The notes under the pieces are model-generated. The model saw only the letters and a program-made list of their open reading frames with translations, did no database searches and was not told the origin of the DNA. From the NCBI GenBank assembly GCA_028718405.1, contig JAQULV010000049.1:1-7633 (forward strand): 7,633 nucleotides of DNA. The letters run 5' to 3'. Position numbers and translations under genes: made by a program. Below, piece after piece: positions 1 to 6,341 of the stretch (position 1 is the stretch's first letter; each line of letters starts with the position of its first letter). This DNA is from Smithellaceae bacterium. GTDB lineage: Bacteria; Desulfobacterota; Syntrophia; Syntrophales; JAQULV01.

Positions 1-165
1 TGTAAACACGGCTGGGGCGCCATCGGCATCATCAAGGACGTGCTCAAGAGGCGCGGCATGCCGTGTCTGTTCATGAATATGGACATCATGGATCAGCGGC
101 ACGCCACGGAAGAAGACATCAGACGCGGGATAACGGAATTCTTCAGGAGCAACGGATTCGTATGA
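1..165 (+). CDS. 2-hydroxyacyl-CoA dehydratase / benzoyl-CoA reductase-type subunit, C-terminal fragment
   Basis: The last 54 residues of a protein whose start lies before the window. The reading frame opens at base 1 and ends at a TGA. The fragment aligns by eye with the C-terminus of the next gene: a cysteine, about 16 residues of helix, then an R-G-(I/M)-P turn, a hydrophobic strand, and a closing helix ending in T-(E/A)-F. In the downstream paralogue the matching cysteine (C326) is the third conserved cysteine of the family, so the very first codon here (Cys) is probably a [4Fe-4S] cluster ligand. In this family two related subunits form a heterodimer that, after activation by an ATP-dependent ferredoxin-like activator, dehydrates 2-hydroxyacyl-CoA or reduces aromatic acyl-CoA. 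The activator is not in the window. Dehydratase versus reductase cannot be decided from this piece. The stop overlaps the next start. Confidence 0.8.
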   Translation, partial: CKHGWGAIGIIKDVLKRRGMPCLFMNMDIMDQRHATEEDIRRGITEFFRSNGFV

Positions 166-1349
166 AAACAATACTCGATACGACACGGGAATTAGCGGCC
201 TGTACCTATAACGACTATCTGGCCGAGGCGGAAAAGCAAGGACGGGGCGTTCTGGGATATCTCTGTTCCTACCTTCCCGAGGAGATCATTCACGCCGCCG
301 GTTTTATCCCTTATCGCATGCGCGCCGTCGGAAGCGAAGGCACGACCCGCGCCGACGCTTACTATTCGTCGATCAACTGCAGTTACATAAAGCGTTGCTT
401 CGATAAGGTGCTGGCGGGCGATTACGATTTCCTCAGAGGCGTTGTTTTTCTGAACGGCTGCGATCACAGCCGCCGGATGTACGACAATTGGCGCTTCGCC
501 AAAGGTGAGGAGAAGTTCCTGCACATGTTCTTCGTCCCCCACGTGCTACGCTCCGCCGCTTACGAGCAGTTCGTGCTCGAATGCCAGAAGCTCGTCGCTG
601 CCTTGGAGACCCACTTCGGAGTCAAGGTGACGCCTGAGGCGCTACGCTCGTCCATTGCACTCTACAACCAGAAGAGGAGGTTGCTCGCCGAGATCTACGC
701 CCTCCGTAAGAAACGCGAAGTACCTATCAAGGCGAGCGAACTCCTTACGGTGATGCTTGCGGTAACGGCGGTGCCCGTGGAAAACGCCCTTGAGACCCTG
801 ACCGAGGTCAAGAAGTTCATCCTGGCCCGCGTTGCCTCCAAGCCTGACGATATTCGCCTTTTTATCTCTTCGGGATGTATCGAGGAGCCCGAGCATCTGG
901 AGCTGATTGAGAACTGCGGTGCGGCAATCGTCGGCGACAATATCTGTCTGGGAACGAGGCATTTCGAGGGCGAGGTCAGCGAGGCGGGAGACCCGCTACG
1001 CGCTCTGGCCGAGCGGTATCTGGGGCATCTTTCCTGTCCCCGGATGATGGGCGATTTCGATAGACGCTTCGATTTCATCCAGCGGATGAAGGCCGAATAC
1101 GGCTTCGAAGGCGTGATCATAGAGAAGTTGAAGTTCTGCGATCTCTGGGGCGGCGAGATTTACTTGCACCGCGTTGAAGCGAAGAAGAGAGGTATTCCTC
1201 TGCTGGCCTTGGAGAGAGAACTCTACGGCGGCGGCCAGGGACAGATCAGGACGAGAGTCCAGGCCTTCCTGGAGAAGCTACGAAACCACCAGCTCGTGGA
1301 CGAGGGCATGCTCCAGGCGGCAGGCTCCGACTACAAACCAAAACTTTAG
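162..1349 (+). CDS. 2-hydroxyacyl-CoA dehydratase / benzoyl-CoA reductase-type subunit (D-component family)
   Basis: A 395-residue cytoplasmic protein of the HgdA/HgdB-BcrB/BcrC superfamily, close to the usual length of about 380-430. Visible landmarks are Y-L-P-E-E-(I)-I near residue 40 followed by A-A-G-F-I-P, the family's N-terminal signature. C73 (in SINCSY), C100 (in NGCDHSRR) and C326 (in KFCDLWGG) match the three conserved cysteines that hold a [4Fe-4S] cluster. The end has the G-I-P turn and terminal helix. The ATG at 162 overlaps the previous stop as ATGA, with AGGAG at 145-149; the open frame continues upstream to 63, but that part lies inside the previous gene in another frame. The overlap implies translational coupling and a paired heterodimer. 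Known family members dehydrate 2-hydroxyacyl-CoAs through ketyl radicals or dearomatise benzoyl-CoA-type substrates. The substrate here is unknown. Confidence 0.9.
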   Translation: MKTILDTTRELAACTYNDYLAEAEKQGRGVLGYLCSYLPEEIIHAAGFIPYRMRAVGSEGTTRADAYYSSINCSYIKRCFDKVLAGDYDFLRGVVFLNGCDHSRRMYDNWRFAKGEEKFLHMFFVPHVLRSAAYEQFVLECQKLVAALETHFGVKVTPEALRSSIALYNQKRRLLAEIYALRKKREVPIKASELLTVMLAVTAVPVENALETLTEVKKFILARVASKPDDIRLFISSGCIEEPEHLELIENCGAAIVGDNICLGTRHFEGEVSEAGDPLRALAERYLGHLSCPRMMGDFDRRFDFIQRMKAEYGFEGVIIEKLKFCDLWGGEIYLHRVEAKKRGIPLLALERELYGGGQGQIRTRVQAFLEKLRNHQLVDEGMLQAAGSDYKPKL

Positions 1350-1375
1350 GAAAATAATTCCGGAGGACAGACATA

Positions 1376-2737
1376 ATGAAGAACGGCAAGAGCTACGAGT
1401 ATATAATTATCGGCACGGGACCGGGCGGCGCCCCGGCGGCCCGGGAATTGGCCAAGGCGGGCAAGAAGGTCCTGATGGTCGAGAAAGGAGACTACCACAA
1501 GAAACTTCTGGGATTCCCCTTTGGCATGCGTCTGCTCGAGAGATTCATGATTCTCGCCCGCTCCCAGGAAGGGGTGATCATCGAGCGCGGCATTACCGTG
1601 GGCGGCTCTTCGATGGTTTACCAGTCCAATGTTATGGAACCGCCCAAGAAACTCCTCGACAATATGGGGATCGACTTCAGCATCGAGGCGAAGGAACTGA
1701 AGAAGGAGATCGGCGTTGAGGTCCTTCCTGATCGTTTCTACCGGAACAACAAGGGTCTCTACCGGATGTTAGAGGCCGCCGAGAAGATGGGGATTCCCTT
1801 CCGGGCACAGGAGAAGTTCGTCCACGCCGATAAATGCAAGCTGGGCTGCGACTGGTGCATGCTGGGTTGCCCCGAGAACGCCCGCTGGACGGCCCGCGAG
1901 CACGTGGAGGAGGCTAAGTCCTACGGCGCCGAGCTTATCTACAACGCTCCCGTCAACAAGATCCTCTTCAGCGCCGGCGGGACTAAGGCCACCGGTATTC
2001 AGCTGAAAAACGGCACGGTCATCAACGCCGACAAGATCATTCTTTCCGCCGGCGGCATCGGCTCCCCGGCGCTCCTGCTGAGATCGGGAATCAAACGCCT
2101 CGGCACCCAGGACGTGGGGACGCGCTTCTTCATGGACCCGATGAATGTCATGCTGGGCTACAGCAAAGAGCCCGACGGCGGCCTCTGGGGAATCCAGACC
2201 TTCACCCACGCCATCGAATCCCTCTCGCAGAGCGAAGGTTTCATGATCGGCAACTGCGCGGCCTTCGGCACGTGGATGGTCCTGTCTCTCTTCCGCATGC
2301 AGACGGCGATCGAGAACCTCCCCAAGTTCCCCATCATGAAGAGGGGGCTGGGGCTCTTTCTTAAACTCTCCGACGAGGCCCATGGCCAGATCTACCCCAA
2401 CGAAAAGACGAGCAAGCCTTTCACTGCCGCCGATGACAAGCGTTTCAAGAGGGGCACCGATATCATGCGGGAGATCATCATCAGGTCCGGCGGCGATCCG
2501 AAAACGATCTCCGTTCTCAAATGGGCCGGCGGCCATCCCGGCGGCACGTTGGCCATGGGAAGGGCGATCAATCGCGATTTTTCCACGGAGATCGATGGTC
2601 TTTACGTCTGCGATGGCAGCACGATGCCAGTCTCGCCGGGGGCGCCGCCGTCGCTTTCGATTTGTTCCATGTCGGTGCTCTTGGGAAAGATGCTCATCGG
2701 CAAGGTGAAGGCGGAAGACAGATACATAAGAGCTTAG
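1376..2737 (+). CDS. GMC-type FAD-dependent oxidoreductase with a four-cysteine motif
   Basis: A 453-residue cytoplasmic flavoenzyme (no signal peptide) of the glucose-methanol-choline family, whose members oxidise alcohols, sterols or sugars. The N-terminus has the Rossmann dinucleotide fold: I-I-G-T-G-P-G-G at 11-18, with E36 ending the second strand to hold the adenosine ribose. The GMC signature G-I-T-V-G-G-S-S is at 72-79. A cysteine cluster C154-x3-C158-x2-C161-x3-C165-P follows. A second FAD strand (ADKIILSAGGIGSP) is at 218-231. The C-terminal domain has GHPGGTLAMG at 386-395, where H387 fits the family's active-site histidine, and DGLYVCDGSTMP at 407-418. The position where relatives carry N-P or H-P reads P-P (424-425), which is unusual. 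A strong GGAGGA at 1362-1367 lies 8 nt before the ATG. It starts 26 nt after the dehydratase subunit, so it is probably co-transcribed. The substrate is unknown. Confidence 0.9.
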   Translation: MKNGKSYEYIIIGTGPGGAPAARELAKAGKKVLMVEKGDYHKKLLGFPFGMRLLERFMILARSQEGVIIERGITVGGSSMVYQSNVMEPPKKLLDNMGIDFSIEAKELKKEIGVEVLPDRFYRNNKGLYRMLEAAEKMGIPFRAQEKFVHADKCKLGCDWCMLGCPENARWTAREHVEEAKSYGAELIYNAPVNKILFSAGGTKATGIQLKNGTVINADKIILSAGGIGSPALLLRSGIKRLGTQDVGTRFFMDPMNVMLGYSKEPDGGLWGIQTFTHAIESLSQSEGFMIGNCAAFGTWMVLSLFRMQTAIENLPKFPIMKRGLGLFLKLSDEAHGQIYPNEKTSKPFTAADDKRFKRGTDIMREIIIRSGGDPKTISVLKWAGGHPGGTLAMGRAINRDFSTEIDGLYVCDGSTMPVSPGAPPSLSICSMSVLLGKMLIGKVKAEDRYIRA

Positions 2738-2769
2738 TATTAACGACTTTTGAATAACGAAATCAATGT

Positions 2770-2784
2770 GAGGTGAAGGCAATG
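2770..2784 (+). promoter_or_regulatory. ribosome binding site and start choice for the START-domain gene
   Basis: GAGG at 2770-2773 stands 8 nt before the ATG at 2782. An in-frame GTG at 2773 overlaps this motif and would have no usable Shine-Dalgarno of its own, so the ATG is the better start. With it the protein begins M-K-K-K, as expected of an exported protein. Confidence 0.7.
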
Positions 2785-3441
2785 AAAAAAAAGGTTGGGT
2801 TAATTATCTTATCTTGTTTGCTTCTGATGGCGGCGTTGCCGCAACTGACTTTCGCCGATGCGGAATGGAAACAGGTCAAGCAAAGCGACGGGATCACCAT
2901 TTTCAATCGGCCTTATCCGGGCTCCGACGTCGATGAGTTCCGGGGTGTTACTATCGTTCGTGCGCCCATCGAGGTGATCACCGAGGTGCTCTATGACGTC
3001 CCCGCCCAGCCAAAGTGGATGTCCGACTGCCTGGCGGCAAGGACCGTGAAGGTCATCAGCGAAAACCACATCATCGCCTACAACGTCCTGAACGTCCCGT
3101 GGCCGGTAACGGACCGCGATTTCCTCGCCGATACCGTCTTTAATACTGACTTCAAGGCGGGGAAGGTCCTGGTCGAGATGAAGGCCGTGAAGGAGCCGCT
3201 CGTCCCCGTCGGCCAGTACGTCCGGATGACGGATCTCGCGGGTACTTGCCTCCTGGAACGGCTGGGAAAGGACAAGACAAAGGTGACCTATACTATGCGG
3301 GCCAATCCGGCGGGCAATATCCCGGCCGCGATCGCCAACGTCTTCGCCCAGATGAACCCCTACAATACCCTGAAGGGATTGAAGAGGATGGTTGGTGAGC
3401 CCAAGTACATCGAGCTCGCCAAAAAGAAATATGGTTTGTAG
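2782..3441 (+). CDS. exported START/SRPBCC-domain lipid-binding protein
   Basis: A 219-residue protein with a clear Sec signal peptide: M-K-K-K, a hydrophobic core at about 5-22, and a likely signal peptidase I site after T-F-A (residue 25). The mature part (about 27-206) reads as a START domain of the SRPBCC superfamily. It has W-K-x-V-K near the start, the W-M-x-D-C region at 79-83, and N-V-P-W-P-V-T-D-R-D-F at 104-114, which matches the P-W-P-(V/L)-x-D-R-D signature of START proteins. START domains bind one hydrophobic ligand (sterol, phospholipid, fatty acid or polyketide) in a deep pocket. With the signal peptide it should act in the periplasm. It lies 44 nt after the GMC gene with no terminator between, so it closes the operon. 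C12 sits too close to the N-terminus for a convincing lipoprotein box. Ligand unknown. Confidence 0.87.
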   Translation: MKKKVGLIILSCLLLMAALPQLTFADAEWKQVKQSDGITIFNRPYPGSDVDEFRGVTIVRAPIEVITEVLYDVPAQPKWMSDCLAARTVKVISENHIIAYNVLNVPWPVTDRDFLADTVFNTDFKAGKVLVEMKAVKEPLVPVGQYVRMTDLAGTCLLERLGKDKTKVTYTMRANPAGNIPAAIANVFAQMNPYNTLKGLKRMVGEPKYIELAKKKYGL

Positions 3442-3471
3442 CCGCTCTGCCTCGCGAGCGGTTGTTTCTTT
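3442..3471 (+). terminator. intrinsic terminator ending the dehydratase-GMC-START operon
   Basis: CCGCTC at 3442-3447 pairs with GAGCGG at 3456-3461 across an 8-nt loop, followed directly by the T-rich run TTGTTTCTTT (3462-3471). It begins at the base after the START gene's TAG. Stem plus T tract is the normal shape of a Rho-independent terminator. Confidence 0.65.
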
Positions 3472-3501
3472 GGGCGGAGAGGAGATACCTCTCCGCCCAA
3501 A
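3469..3501. repeat. perfect 14-bp inverted repeat (hairpin)
   Basis: TTTGGGCGGAGAGG (3469-3482) is exactly complementary to CCTCTCCGCCCAAA (3488-3501), with a 5-nt loop AGATA. The hairpin is very stable and follows the first terminator, sharing its last T residues. It has no clear T tract on either side, so it may be a backup terminator, an RNA 3'-end stabiliser, or a dispersed palindromic repeat. Confidence 0.8.
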
Positions 3502-3544
3502 TTCGGAATCCAGCTGGTTTGCCCATCGGGAATACTTCGACGCG

Positions 3545-3569
3545 TTGCGGAAAGCGTGACGATCCGCAA
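3545..3569. repeat. 7-bp inverted repeat upstream of the acyl-CoA dehydrogenase gene
   Basis: TTGCGGA (3545-3551) and TCCGCAA (3563-3569) are perfect inverted copies separated by 11 nt. They lie about 85 nt upstream of the candidate promoter. They could form a weak hairpin or be a dimeric regulator site, but no known operator consensus is matched. A repeat of this length can occur by chance. Confidence 0.35.
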
Positions 3570-3629
3570 AACGGCTTGGCACTGAACGTCGTTATGCTCC
3601 GACAGAAAATCTTTCACAACTTAATGAGC

Positions 3630-3660
3630 GCTACATTTTCGCTTCCGGATCGTATAGAAT
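3630..3660 (+). promoter_or_regulatory. weak candidate sigma-70-type promoter for the acyl-CoA dehydrogenase gene
   Basis: The segment TATAGAAT at 3653-3660 offers two overlapping -10 options: TAGAAT (5 of 6 to consensus) and TATAGA. The -35 region is poor: GCTACA at 3630-3635 is 17 nt before TATAGA and matches only the final ACA. A start near 3667 would give a leader of about 30 nt. Its position after a terminator and before a gene supports it more than the boxes do. Confidence 0.3.
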
Positions 3661-3682
3661 ACCTATGAATACTGATCCATAG

Positions 3683-3698
3683 AAAGGGGATGCAAATG
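3683..3698 (+). promoter_or_regulatory. ribosome binding site that decides the acyl-CoA dehydrogenase start
   Basis: AAAGGGG at 3683-3689 directly touches an ATG at 3690, leaving no spacer, but sits 6 nt before a second in-frame ATG at 3696. The second ATG is therefore the likely start, which removes two residues (M-Q) from the longest reading frame. Confidence 0.65.
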
Positions 3699-5411
3699 AA
3701 CTATCTGATCCAGCCCAAGAAGTACAAGAGTCTCATGGCGGACGAAGGATCCAGGACCATCATGGAAAAGACCGTCGCCTTCTTCGAAAAGATGGGCAAA
3801 GAGAGACTCCTGGACGATTACAACAAGAAGCTCTGGTACCGGGAATTTATCGATTTCCTCGCCCGGGAAAGAATATTCTTCAAGCTGCTTACGCCCCAGC
3901 AGTATGCCGAAGGCGATCCCGACGCCCGTTGGGATACAGCGCGCAACTCCGAATACTCTGAATTGCTCGCCTTCTACGGACTGGGCTATTGGTACTGCTT
4001 CCAGGTAACGATCCTGGGTCTGGGCCCCATCTGGATGAGCGGAAACGAAAAGGCCAAGAAGAGGGCTGCCCAGCTCCTCAAAGGAGGGGCGATCTTCGCC
4101 TTCGGTCTTTCCGAGCGCGCCCACGGGGCGGATATCTACTCCACGGAGACGACCCTGACTCCGAAAGGCGACGGTACCTACGTGGCCAACGGCGAGAAAT
4201 ACTACATCGGCAACGGCAACGAAGCAGAGATGGTCTCCACGCTGGGTAAGGTCAAGGACGGTACCGACGATTACACCTTCTTCGTCACGAACTACCGACA
4301 CAAGGCCTACGAGCTCAAGAAGAACGTCATCTCCCACCAGGAGTATGTCTCCAACTTCGCGCTGCACGACTACCCCATCACCGAGGACGACATCCTCTCG
4401 CGCGGACCGCACGCCTGGGATTCGGCCCTCAATACGGTCAACATCGGCAAGTTCAACATCGGCCCCGCCTCCATCGGTCTGGCCGAGCACTGCTTCTACG
4501 AGGCCATTACCCATGCTTCAAACCGCATCCTCTACGGCATGAAGGTCACCGATATGCCGCACGTACGGAAGAACTTCATGGACGCGTGGCTTAGGCTCGT
4601 GGCCATGAAGATTTACCAGCGCCGGGCCACCGACTACTTCCGGGGTGCCAACGCGGGCGACCGCCGCTACCTCCTTTACAATCCCACGAGCAAGATGAAG
4701 GTGACGCTCCAGTCCGAAGACGTGGTCAATCTGCTCTGGGAAATCATCGCCGCCAAAGGCTTTGAGAAGGACACCTACTTCCACATGGCGGCCGCCGACG
4801 TGAGAGGCCCTTCCAAGCTTGAAGGTACGGTACATGTGAACGTACAGCTCATCCGCAAGTTCATGAAGAACTATTTCTTCAACCCGGCCGAGTACCCCGC
4901 CGTGGCGCCGGACTTTTCCCTGAAAGACGACCTGTTCCTGTTCAACCAGGGCCCGACCAAGGGGCTGGGTGCCGTGCAGTTCCACGATTACAGACCGGTC
5001 TTCGAGGCAAACAAGGATCTCCCGAACGTCGCGACGTTCATGAAGCAGATAGATATCTTCAAAGAGATGCTCGAGAAGGCAGGCCCCGACAAGGCCCAGG
5101 ACATGGACCCCTCGTGGTCGCTTCCCGTGGGGGAGATGTTCTCCATCGTTGTCTATGGCCAGCTTATTTTGGAACAGGCGAAATTAGATAACGTCGATCC
5201 GGACATCGTCAACCAGATCTTCGACTTCATGGTACGCGACTTCGCCCATTTTGCGCTGCAGATCTACGGAAACCACAGCTCGACGGACGACCAGCGGGGA
5301 TACTGCACCAGGATCATGACCATCAAAGCGGTGCCGGCTCCTGAACAGTACAAGAAGGTATGGAAGAATTGTGTCGCCGTGCTGGACGGCGAGTACGCGA
5401 TGAACGAATAA
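3696..5411 (+). CDS. acyl-CoA dehydrogenase, long form with C-terminal extension
   Basis: A 571-residue flavoprotein that would introduce a 2,3-double bond into an acyl-CoA and pass electrons to electron-transfer flavoprotein. The acyl-CoA dehydrogenase fold is readable in order: an N-terminal helical part (about 1-130); the FAD/substrate strand F-A-F-G-L-S-E-R-x-x-G-A-D at 134-146, a variant of the usual LTEPxAGSD; G-E-K-Y-Y-I-G-N-G at 166-174; and a C-terminal helical part with D-V-R-G-P-S-K-L-E-G-T at 368-378. E376 in L-E-G-T sits at the place of the catalytic base of medium-chain enzymes. About 190 residues follow, against a few dozen in ordinary enzymes of about 380 residues, so this is a long form comparable in size to DmdC- or FadE5-like proteins. 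It forms its own unit between a terminator upstream and a convergent gene downstream. The substrate class cannot be read from sequence. Confidence 0.9.
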   Translation: MNYLIQPKKYKSLMADEGSRTIMEKTVAFFEKMGKERLLDDYNKKLWYREFIDFLARERIFFKLLTPQQYAEGDPDARWDTARNSEYSELLAFYGLGYWYCFQVTILGLGPIWMSGNEKAKKRAAQLLKGGAIFAFGLSERAHGADIYSTETTLTPKGDGTYVANGEKYYIGNGNEAEMVSTLGKVKDGTDDYTFFVTNYRHKAYELKKNVISHQEYVSNFALHDYPITEDDILSRGPHAWDSALNTVNIGKFNIGPASIGLAEHCFYEAITHASNRILYGMKVTDMPHVRKNFMDAWLRLVAMKIYQRRATDYFRGANAGDRRYLLYNPTSKMKVTLQSEDVVNLLWEIIAAKGFEKDTYFHMAAADVRGPSKLEGTVHVNVQLIRKFMKNYFFNPAEYPAVAPDFSLKDDLFLFNQGPTKGLGAVQFHDYRPVFEANKDLPNVATFMKQIDIFKEMLEKAGPDKAQDMDPSWSLPVGEMFSIVVYGQLILEQAKLDNVDPDIVNQIFDFMVRDFAHFALQIYGNHSSTDDQRGYCTRIMTIKAVPAPEQYKKVWKNCVAVLDGEYAMNE

Positions 5412-5514
5412 AGGACGCTCATGGGATGCCCGTCAGGCACAGGCTACTTCGTGCCGTGATTTAGGACCGCGCGGATCGAGGGGGTTCGCTTCGACCCGCG
5501 GCCCTGCCAAATTA
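5412..5514. other. intergenic stretch with small GC-rich stem-loops
   Basis: No gene is seen here. GGCAC (5436-5440) pairs with GTGCC (5451-5455) across 10 nt. Further on, CCGC (5467-5470) can pair with GCGG (5498-5501), enclosing GGGT (5482-5485) against ACCC (5494-5497). These could help end or protect the acyl-CoA dehydrogenase transcript, but neither has a T tract. Confidence 0.4.
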
Positions 5515-5546
5515 AAAGCGGAGGTGCATGTTCGCCCCTCCGCTTT
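5515..5546 (-). terminator. terminator shared by convergent genes, best formed for the GntR gene
   Basis: AAAGCGGAGG (5515-5524) and CCTCCGCTTT (5537-5546) form a perfect 10-bp stem with a 12-nt loop. Read on the minus strand the stem is followed by TTTTAATTT, a good T tract, 36 nt after the regulator's stop. Read on the plus strand only CTTTCCC follows, so it should work better for the regulator but may also stop the acyl-CoA dehydrogenase transcript. Confidence 0.7.
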
Positions 5547-5582
5547 CCCGTCTGCAGCGATTATCCTCTCAGGTTACTTTCT

Positions 5583-6341
5583 TTACGGTGCGGCTTCTTC
5601 CCGGACCTTCTTCTGCATGGCGAGTTTCTTGAAATCCTGGCGGAAATTCAGGAGAAGTTGACGGTACTTGTCCGCCCCGGCGACAGCTTGCTCCAGCGTG
5701 TCTTTTGCGTAGTGGGTCTTGAGCAGAAAGAGCTTCGCTTCCAAAAATTGTTTCAGCGTTTCTCTCTTTACACTGGTAACGAAGATTTCGATGATCTTCC
5801 TTCTGAGTGGACGAGCGGAATTGGAGAGAAGAAGGAAGATGAGGTTATTGCCCACCTCGGAGATGATGTCCTGCTGACGTTCCTCAAGGGCGATAAGCTT
5901 AACCCGGTCGTCCAGATTAGCCAGTTCCTCTGTGATCAGATCAATCAGTCTCTTTATGTCCCGAGGCGTGGTCCTTCGTGCCGCCAACCTCATCATCTCC
6001 GGGAAAACGGCAGCCCAAAAGTCATAGATCTCATCGATGAAAAATTCATCCATGATCCAACCATCGGGCTCTCCCTCTTCCAGCGAAAGCAGATGGCGCA
6101 AAAAATCAATCCCCGCGTATCTGAGATAATCCCTTACGTAAATACCATCGCCCTGCCTGATATCCAGCAGGTTCATCCCCTCCAGCTGCTTGAGCGCCAC
6201 CCGTAGCGACGTCCGATCGGCATTGACTTGGCCCGCAAGTTCGCGCTCCGGGGGCAGCTTGTCGCCCGGTTTTAGCTTGCGGGTAAAGATGTCCCTCATG
6301 AGGACCTTCACAACTCTTTCGTGGACTTGCGCGCTGGCCAT
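5583..6341 (-). CDS. GntR-family transcriptional regulator, FadR-like
   Basis: A 252-residue DNA-binding regulator. The N-terminal winged helix-turn-helix (about 5-72) has the GntR hallmarks: L-K-P-G-D-K-L-P-P-E-R-E-L-A at 23-36, then D-R-T-S-L-R-V-A-L-K-Q-L-E at 42-54, and the wing R-Q-G-D-G-I-Y-V at 62-69. The remaining 180 residues are all-helical, as in the effector domain of the FadR subfamily. The histidine of the metal-binding FCD pattern (D-x-x-F-H) is replaced near residues 153-157 (E-x-x-x-Q), so an acyl-CoA or other non-metal mode, as in E. coli FadR, is more likely; this is inference. The ATG at 6341 is preceded by AGAAGG with a 7-nt gap (complement of 6349-6354). The gene converges on the acyl-CoA dehydrogenase gene and diverges from the next one, so either neighbour, or itself, may be its target. 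Confidence 0.88.
   Translation of the reverse strand: MASAQVHERVVKVLMRDIFTRKLKPGDKLPPERELAGQVNADRTSLRVALKQLEGMNLLDIRQGDGIYVRDYLRYAGIDFLRHLLSLEEGEPDGWIMDEFFIDEIYDFWAAVFPEMMRLAARRTTPRDIKRLIDLITEELANLDDRVKLIALEERQQDIISEVGNNLIFLLLSNSARPLRRKIIEIFVTSVKRETLKQFLEAKLFLLKTHYAKDTLEQAVAGADKYRQLLLNFRQDFKKLAMQKKVREEAAP

Noticed and set aside
63..161. Upstream extension of the second dehydratase-type gene to an earlier start
   Set aside because: These bases encode the end of the preceding subunit in another frame. ATG 162 has a Shine-Dalgarno and the classic ATGA overlap.
1769..2782. 337-residue open frame on the minus strand
   Set aside because: It is antisense to the GMC gene, whose motifs are unmistakable. 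Long antisense frames are common in GC-rich coding DNA, and its residue pattern shows no family.
2815..2817. Possible lipoprotein cysteine (C12) in the START protein
   Set aside because: It follows only about seven hydrophobic residues with L-S before it, too early for a lipobox. The A-containing site after residue 25 fits signal peptidase I better.
3576..3592. Sigma-54-like TTGGCAC element before the acyl-CoA dehydrogenase gene
   Set aside because: The required GC of the -12 element is absent at the right distance (GTCG instead of TTGC).
3663..4514. 283-residue open frame on the minus strand
   Set aside because: It lies opposite the acyl-CoA dehydrogenase gene and has no recognisable domain or ribosome site.
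5421..5459. Short frame starting ATGGGATGC after the acyl-CoA dehydrogenase
   Set aside because: It would encode only 12 residues in a stem-loop region, with no evidence that it is translated.
5658..6206. 182-residue plus-strand frame
   Set aside because: It is the shadow of the GntR-family regulator encoded on the other strand.
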